A stretch of DNA of 64,000 nucleotides from Chthoniobacteraceae bacterium (GTDB lineage Bacteria; Verrucomicrobiota; Verrucomicrobiia; Chthoniobacterales; Chthoniobacteraceae): contig CANJNZ010000001.1 in the NCBI GenBank assembly GCA_947476045.1, positions 88,919 to 152,918 of the forward strand, in the 5' to 3' direction. The first letter of the stretch is position 1. The number at the start of each line of letters is the position of its first letter. A program made the translations under genes and the position numbers. The notes below the pieces were generated by a model that saw only the letters and a list, made by a program, of their open reading frames with translations, did not search any database and was not told the origin of the DNA. Below, one piece after another: positions 63,872-64,000 of the stretch.

Positions 63872-64000
63872 TTAAACAGACATTCGAGTTTTCCGCATAG
63901 CGTTTAGTTGAACCAGCAGCCAGTCGCGACCGATGAGTTGGAGGACGGATTTGGCGTCCTCCCAGTAACGTTGCAGGGTGTCCCTCATTCGATGCCGGAG
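63872..64000 (-). CDS. 3'-end of a gene continuing beyond the window
   Basis: The minus-strand frame is open at the window edge and reads MRDTLQRYWEDAKSVLQLIG then RDWLLVQLNAMRKTRMSV before TAA (63874-63872). Too short to identify. It may instead be a complete tiny ORF from ATG 63988. Confidence 0.35.
   Translation of the reverse strand, partial: LRHRMRDTLQRYWEDAKSVLQLIGRDWLLVQLNAMRKTRMSV

Overview
This 64 kb window is GC-rich bacterial chromosome. It most likely comes from a member of the Verrucomicrobiota (a soil or freshwater Chthoniobacter/Opitutus-like lineage). That placement rests on the mixture of gene families: a giant autotransporter-repeat protein with a PEP-CTERM tail, a DUF1501 protein, a cysteine-poor FmdB-like protein, sulfatase plus rhamnose catabolism, and abundant degenerate intergenic repeats. 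No rRNA gene is present to confirm it. All functions are inferred from motifs read by eye; no database search was run.

Region by region: 1-1514 holds the 3' end of the PEP-CTERM beta-strand-repeat protein. 1708-6198 is a tightly overlapping denitrification cluster: copper nitrite reductase fused to cytochrome c, NirV, SCO copper chaperone, DUF2249 and NnrS (the last split by an in-frame stop). 6.3-15.1 kb holds housekeeping and envelope genes: TPR protein, lipoprotein, Xaa-Pro peptidase, peroxiredoxin, an RsmA-Nudix fusion, a histidine kinase, an outer-membrane protein and TonB. 15.1-22.4 kb on the minus strand is an L-rhamnose operon (mutarotase, isomerase, ABC importer) interrupted by a GxxExxY protein and hairpin-forming repeats, with a sulfatase divergently transcribed. 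25.7-30.9 kb is a partial type II secretion operon (pseudopilins H, I, J, K plus L, M and a GspC/PilP-like protein). 31.0-35.6 kb is the most unusual accessory region: two paralogous leucine-rich-repeat proteins, a 21-unit array of 21-bp repeats, an unrecognised protein, and three small membrane-protein genes separated by attC-like elements that look like integron cassettes.

35.7-47.9 kb carries core genes (ClpX, GDP-mannose dehydratase, FtsB/DivIC-like protein, enolase, M16 peptidase, PBP2, TatD-family hydrolase) with a frameshifted Mrr-like gene. 48.0-60.3 kb contains a ParDE-like toxin-antitoxin pair, DUF1501, a TIGR02206 membrane protein, MFS transporter, pseudouridine synthase, a two-component pair, tRNA-Ser(UGA), glycerate kinase, FabD and HtpG. 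60.3-61.7 kb holds two tandem PIN-domain toxin-antitoxin modules behind near-identical promoters. The end is a lower-GC segment with an unknown gene, a DNRLRE-collagen-Kelch-type secreted protein and a partial gene.

Themes: several genes are broken in ways that leave the downstream part readable (PEP-CTERM tail, nnrS, Mrr zinc ribbon, truncated PIN toxin). Intergenic repeats repeatedly intrude into gene ends and starts.
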